Assembly: GCA_017998555.1 (NCBI GenBank)
Contig: JAGOCU010000077.1
Location: 1 to 8,371 of the forward strand
DNA length: 8,371 bases
Source: Thermoflexales bacterium
GTDB taxonomy: Bacteria > Chloroflexota > Anaerolineae > J036 > Brachytrichaceae
Direction of reading: 5' to 3'
The notes under the pieces were generated by a model. The model was not told the origin of the DNA. It did no database searches and was given only the letters and a program-made list of their open reading frames with translations. A program made the position numbers and the translations under genes. Shown here in pieces: positions 5,215-8,371 of this stretch (position 1 is its first letter; the number at the start of each line of letters is the position of its first letter).

Positions 5215-7653
5215 ATGATGGATCAACCCAACAAGCTCTTTATTGGCCGTGACTTCACGCCATCCACCAAGTCGACCGGCGCGCCGTTTTACCTGAACGC
5301 CCGTTCATTGACCACGCACGCACTGTGTCTGGGCATGACCGGCACGGGCAAAACCGGCCTGGGCGTTGTCGCGCTCGAGGAAGCTCTGCTCCAGGGCATT
5401 CCGGTCATCATCATCGATCCCAAGGGCGACATTACCAACCTGGCGCTCAATTTCCCAAGCCTGACGCCGGACGAATTCAAGCCCTGGCTGCATGAGGAAG
5501 ATGCTTCGCGGCAGAAGCTCACACTCGATGCCCTGGCGGCGCGCACCGCCAAACAATGGCGCGACGGTCTGAAGGAATGGGACATCGCGCCTGAGCGGAT
5601 CGGCACGCTCCGCGACCGGGCGGCGTTTCGGATCTACACGCCGGGCAGCGATGCCGGGATTCCCGTCAATATTCTGCAAAGCCTGAACCCGCCCAGCCAG
5701 TCGTCCGGGCTGAGCTGGGCGAAGAACGGCGAAGCGCTGCGCGAGCGGATCGGGCAGATGTGCTCGGCCCTGCTCCAGTTGATCGGCATCGACGCCGACC
5801 CGCTTCAGAGCCGCGAGCACATTCTGCTGGCGACGATTTTCGAGGCGGCCTGGCGGGCCGGCCAATCGGTCGATTTGCCCGTGTTGATCCGGATGATCCA
5901 GGAACCGCCCGTGACCCGGGTCGGGGCCTTCGACATGGACGTGTTCTACCCCAAGGCGGATCGCTTCGAGCTCGCCATGGCGGTGAATAATCTGATCGCC
6001 TCGCCGTCGTTCGCAACCTGGAGCGCGGGGCAGTCGCTCGATATCGCCGAGCTGATCAAGCCGGTGCGGGGCGTGGGCGGGGCCAATCCGGCCGGGCGCA
6101 CGCCGGCCAACATTTTCTATGTCGCCCATCTCGGCGACGACGAGCGCCAGTTCTTTATCACCCTGTTGCTGGCCCAGCTCGTGTCGTGGATGCGGGCCCA
6201 GACCGGCACCTCGCAGTTGCGCGCGCTGGTCTACTTTGACGAAGTGCACGGCTATCTGCCGCCCTTCCCGCGCAATCCGCCGACCAAGGCGCCGTTGATG
6301 GCGTTGATCAAGCAGGGCCGGGCATCAGGGCTGGGGCTGTTCCTCGCCACTCAGAATCCGGCCGATCTGGACTACAAGGGCCTGTCGAACATCGGCACCT
6401 GGTTTGTCGGCCGTTTGCGCACGGGGCGCGATCGCGATCGCGCACTGGAAGGGCTCGAGGGCGCCGGGGCGGGGTTTGACCGGGCCGAGTACGAGGGGCC
6501 GCTCAGCACGCTTCCCCCGCGGGTCTTTCTGGTTCAAAGCGCGACCACCGAGCCGGCCTTTGTCCAGACCCGATGGGCGATGAGCTTCTTGCGGGGACCG
6601 CTGACCCGCGACGAGGTGACGATTCTCCAGCCCGAAAACGTCTATGTGGGCGTTGAGCCGGCCGCGGAGGGCAAGGGCTCGCCCGGCGGCGCCGCCGCGC
6701 AGACGGCCGAAGCCGCGCGTACGGCGGCGATCGCGGCGCCTTCCGCGACGCGCCCCGTGATGCCGCCCGACGTCCGCGAAGTGTTTCTGCGCCTGCGCGA
6801 CTGGTCGACCAATTCCTATCGCGCGCCCCAAACCCTGCTTTCGCCCTTTTTGCTGGCCAGCGCGCGGGTGCGCCTCAACGACAAACCGAGCGGCGTGATC
6901 TCGGATGAACGCGCAACGTATCTGCTGCCCCTGCCCAAAGTGCTCGCGTCGCCGGACTTCAACCATGCCCGGGTGCTGGCCAGCTTCCAGCCGACCGATG
7001 TGTCGCCGGAGCCGCCGCCCGATGCGACCTTTGCGGCCCTGCCAAACGGCATCGCCCCGCGCTGGATGAAGCAGGCCGAGCGCATGTTTGTCGAGCACGT
7101 GTATCGGAGCATGACCCGCACGATCTACCGAAACACGACCCTGAAACTGTTCGGCATGCTGGACGAGACGATGGGCGATTTCCGGGCCCGCTGCGAGGCC
7201 GCCGCCCGCGACCGGCGGGACGATGACGCCTTCAAGGTGCGCGAGCAGTACGACCGCCGTTATGCAGCGCTGCAGGCCCGCATCGCGCGCGAGCAGCGCG
7301 AGCTCAGCAGCGACCGGGCCGACCTTGACGCCCGCCGGCGCGAAGAGACCCTGACCAACGTCGAATCGATCTTCAACTTTGTGATTGGCAAGCGCCGGCA
7401 CACCGGCCGCGGCATCTCGCACGGGGCCACCAAGAGCCGCATGACCCGCGCGGCCGAGATGGATCTGCGCGAGAGCGAGCAGACCGTCACCCAGCTCAAG
7501 GCCCAGGCCGAGAATGTGCTGGCTGAGTATCGGGCTGCCCTGGACGCGCTGAACACGCGCTGGATGCAGACGATCAACGACGTCGTTGAGCTGAAGATCT
7601 CGCCGCGCAAGTCGGACATTTTCGCGGATCTGATCGTCATCGCCTGGGCGTAA
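5215..7653 (+). CDS. Large HerA/FtsK-superfamily ATPase (DUF853/DUF87-like) with C-terminal coiled-coil module
   Basis: An 812-residue soluble protein. The ATPase core has Walker A GMTGTGKT (40-47), a conserved VIIIDPKGDI strand (about 63-72), Walker B LVYFDE (338-343, with D342 and E343), and TQNPADLDYK (from 379) carrying the sensor glutamine, followed by arginine-rich RLRTGRDRDR. This order matches HerA/VirD4/FtsK-type hexameric DNA-translocating ATPases (COG0433 and relatives). An Ala/Gly-rich linker (about 481-515) leads to a separate C-terminal region with two predicted coiled coils (about 656-715 and 745-790) flanking a basic segment, FVIGKRRHTGRG (about 722-733), that I associate with long uncharacterised members of this ATPase family. 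No NurA nuclease partner, membrane segment or conjugation gene is adjacent, so the role is unknown; ATP-driven movement of DNA or remodelling of protein-DNA complexes is an inference. The start is the first of two tandem ATGs (5215, 5218); reading further upstream would overlap the biotin ligase gene. Confidence 0.85.
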   Translation: MMDQPNKLFIGRDFTPSTKSTGAPFYLNARSLTTHALCLGMTGTGKTGLGVVALEEALLQGIPVIIIDPKGDITNLALNFPSLTPDEFKPWLHEEDASRQKLTLDALAARTAKQWRDGLKEWDIAPERIGTLRDRAAFRIYTPGSDAGIPVNILQSLNPPSQSSGLSWAKNGEALRERIGQMCSALLQLIGIDADPLQSREHILLATIFEAAWRAGQSVDLPVLIRMIQEPPVTRVGAFDMDVFYPKADRFELAMAVNNLIASPSFATWSAGQSLDIAELIKPVRGVGGANPAGRTPANIFYVAHLGDDERQFFITLLLAQLVSWMRAQTGTSQLRALVYFDEVHGYLPPFPRNPPTKAPLMALIKQGRASGLGLFLATQNPADLDYKGLSNIGTWFVGRLRTGRDRDRALEGLEGAGAGFDRAEYEGPLSTLPPRVFLVQSATTEPAFVQTRWAMSFLRGPLTRDEVTILQPENVYVGVEPAAEGKGSPGGAAAQTAEAARTAAIAAPSATRPVMPPDVREVFLRLRDWSTNSYRAPQTLLSPFLLASARVRLNDKPSGVISDERATYLLPLPKVLASPDFNHARVLASFQPTDVSPEPPPDATFAALPNGIAPRWMKQAERMFVEHVYRSMTRTIYRNTTLKLFGMLDETMGDFRARCEAAARDRRDDDAFKVREQYDRRYAALQARIAREQRELSSDRADLDARRREETLTNVESIFNFVIGKRRHTGRGISHGATKSRMTRAAEMDLRESEQTVTQLKAQAENVLAEYRAALDALNTRWMQTINDVVELKISPRKSDIFADLIVIAWA

Positions 7654-7681
7654 GCTGCCCAAGAACCGCCCACGAGTTGAG

Positions 7682-7739
7682 TCTCAAAGCGAAAATCCCC
7701 GTCCCGGCGCACGCCGGGACGGGGATTTTCGCTTTGAGA
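7682..7739. terminator. Bidirectional terminator, 27-bp perfect stem
   Basis: The arms at 7682-7708 and 7713-7739 are perfectly complementary around the loop GCAC. The GC core ATCCCCGTCCCGGC is flanked by an AAAA arm and a TTTT arm, so a T-run follows the core whichever strand is transcribed. It lies 28 bp past the ATPase stop and 31 bp past the stop of the convergent zinc-ribbon gene, which suits shared termination of both transcripts. The outer stem (TCTCAAAGCG) is longer than termination requires. Confidence 0.85.
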
Positions 7740-7770
7740 AACAGGTTCGCTCGAGACTTCGCGCGTTCGG

Positions 7771-8307
7771 CTACTCCTGCTTCAGAATCCGATCCGCGTT
7801 GGCGGCAGCGATGGCGGCGGCAACAGAATCGTTCATGACCTCCACCCGGAGCTGCCGGGTCAGGGCCGAATAGCGGGTGATCCGCACGGCGTTTCGCGCG
7901 GACTTCGCGTCCGGATCCGCGTAACGGGGCGCAATGAACCCGGCAAACAGCCTCCACACGCAATAGAACGCACCCACGCCGAGGACGGCCAAGGCAAGGT
8001 AATTGGCCGCCACCAGGCTTTGTCCGCGCCGCGACCAGAACCAGAACAGACCGGCAATGACGCCAGCGCCTGCCACCCCACCGAGAATCAGACCAATGCG
8101 ACCGAGCAATTGTTCGGTCGCATTCTTGCTCATGGCAATGGCGCGGTGAGTGGCGCACATGGGTACTGCGAGTTTGACGGTGACTGTCCGCTTGTAATAC
8201 CGGACCGATCGCGAGATCTCGAAGGTCGCGTCGGCCGGCTGTTGACACTGGACGCAGACCGGCGGAAAGTCGATGTGTGGACCCTTGACAGTAAGCGATG
8301 TTGACAT
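7771..8307 (-). CDS. Small zinc-ribbon-like membrane protein of unknown function
   Basis: A 178-residue protein that I cannot assign to a named family. The N-terminal soluble part has CVQC (C18, C21) and CATH (C51, H54), spaced as a CxxC...CxxH zinc-binding site within about 37 residues. PPVCVQCQQPA is a common zinc-ribbon opening. Two hydrophobic segments follow (about 71-91 and 98-124), probably a membrane hairpin that places both tails in the cytoplasm, then a tail rich in basic and small residues (ITRYSALTRQLRVEVMNDSV). The start at 8307 is chosen because GAGG lies eight bases upstream (8319-8316) and a good promoter lies just beyond; an in-frame ATG at 8370 lies upstream of that promoter. 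The gene is convergent with the ATPase gene and shares its terminator hairpin. A role in envelope sensing or as a membrane scaffold is only a guess. Confidence 0.75.
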   Translation of the reverse strand: MSTSLTVKGPHIDFPPVCVQCQQPADATFEISRSVRYYKRTVTVKLAVPMCATHRAIAMSKNATEQLLGRIGLILGGVAGAGVIAGLFWFWSRRGQSLVAANYLALAVLGVGAFYCVWRLFAGFIAPRYADPDAKSARNAVRITRYSALTRQLRVEVMNDSVAAAIAAANADRILKQE

Positions 8308-8315
8308 GTCGGGCA

Positions 8316-8319
8316 CCTC
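8316..8319 (-). promoter_or_regulatory. Shine-Dalgarno of the zinc-ribbon protein gene
   Basis: The minus strand reads GATGAGGTG with the GAGG core at 8319-8316, eight bases before the ATG at 8307. It selects this ATG over the in-frame ATG 63 bases upstream. It is one of only two genes here with a recognisable Shine-Dalgarno. Confidence 0.6.
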
Positions 8320-8326
8320 ATCAACC

Positions 8327-8355
8327 AATATAGCCCCGACTGATGGCTTGCGCAA
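8327..8355 (-). promoter_or_regulatory. Sigma-70-type promoter of the zinc-ribbon protein gene
   Basis: On the minus strand TTGCGC (8355-8350) and TATATT (8332-8327) are separated by exactly 17 bases. Transcription should start near 8320, leaving a leader of about 13 bases that contains the GAGG Shine-Dalgarno. This is the only promoter in this window with a plausible -35 element, and it belongs to a gene with a normal leader. Confidence 0.55.
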
Positions 8356-8371
8356 TGGAGCGGCTCCCATC

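Noticed and set aside
6325..7662. Long minus-strand open frame (445 codons) opposite the ATPase C-terminal half, with a second at 5305-6249
   Set aside because: Both are antisense shadows of a gene with intact Walker motifs. Their compositions are typical of complemented GC-rich codons and no promoter or Shine-Dalgarno supports them.
3585..8307. A defence or mobile island centred on the HerA-like ATPase
   Set aside because: No nuclease, methylase, toxin-antitoxin, integrase, transposase or CRISPR element is present, and the neighbours are a housekeeping ligase and unrelated hypotheticals.
8308..8370. ATG at 8370 as start of the zinc-ribbon protein
   Set aside because: The -35/-10 pair and the GAGG Shine-Dalgarno both lie between it and the ATG at 8307, so the shorter form is better supported.

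Overview
GC-rich bacterial chromosomal window carrying seven complete genes and the start of an eighth, packed tightly with no gap above 300 bp. There are no tRNA or rRNA genes, CRISPR arrays, insertion sequences or phage genes. The gene mix (a WNEPN-type glycosidase, a BtpA/SgcQ-family barrel protein, a CefD-like class V aminotransferase, a large HerA-type ATPase) together with start codons placed directly behind a -10 box suggests a non-proteobacterial lineage. Chloroflexota is my best guess and Deinococcota an alternative. This is an inference from gene style only; no marker gene is present.

Layout. Left edge: a cut-off gene on the minus strand with a signal-like N-terminus, diverging from a secreted or anchored clan GH-A glycoside hydrolase (228-1475, +). 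A perfect hairpin separates the hydrolase from a convergent multi-pass membrane protein (1528-2286, -), which starts with TTG behind a strong Shine-Dalgarno. Upstream of that gene on the same strand lies a class V PLP aminotransferase (2374-3537, -), with a 20-bp perfect hairpin between the two. A 47-bp divergent promoter region separates the aminotransferase from a BtpA-family protein (3585-4391, +), whose stop codon directly abuts the GTG start of a biotin-protein ligase (4392-5138, +). Then comes an 812-residue HerA/DUF853-like ATPase (5215-7653, +), a 27-bp perfect hairpin, and a convergent small zinc-ribbon/two-TM protein (7771-8307, -) with a well-formed promoter.

How the genes work together: apart from the btpA-birA pair, which is probably co-transcribed, I see no strong pathway link. 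The window reads as ordinary housekeeping and hypothetical genes rather than a mobile or defence island. The most notable structural signals are: (i) a recurrent promoter design in which a TANAAT/TANATT -10 box lies 6-8 bp before the start codon, implying leaderless mRNAs, alongside two genes with clear Shine-Dalgarno sequences; (ii) three long perfect hairpins at gene ends, one of them lying inside the only possible leader of the downstream gene; (iii) a visible internal duplication in the unnamed membrane protein; and (iv) a conserved but functionally unassigned C-terminal module on the large ATPase. I did not find a convincing new multi-gene system.
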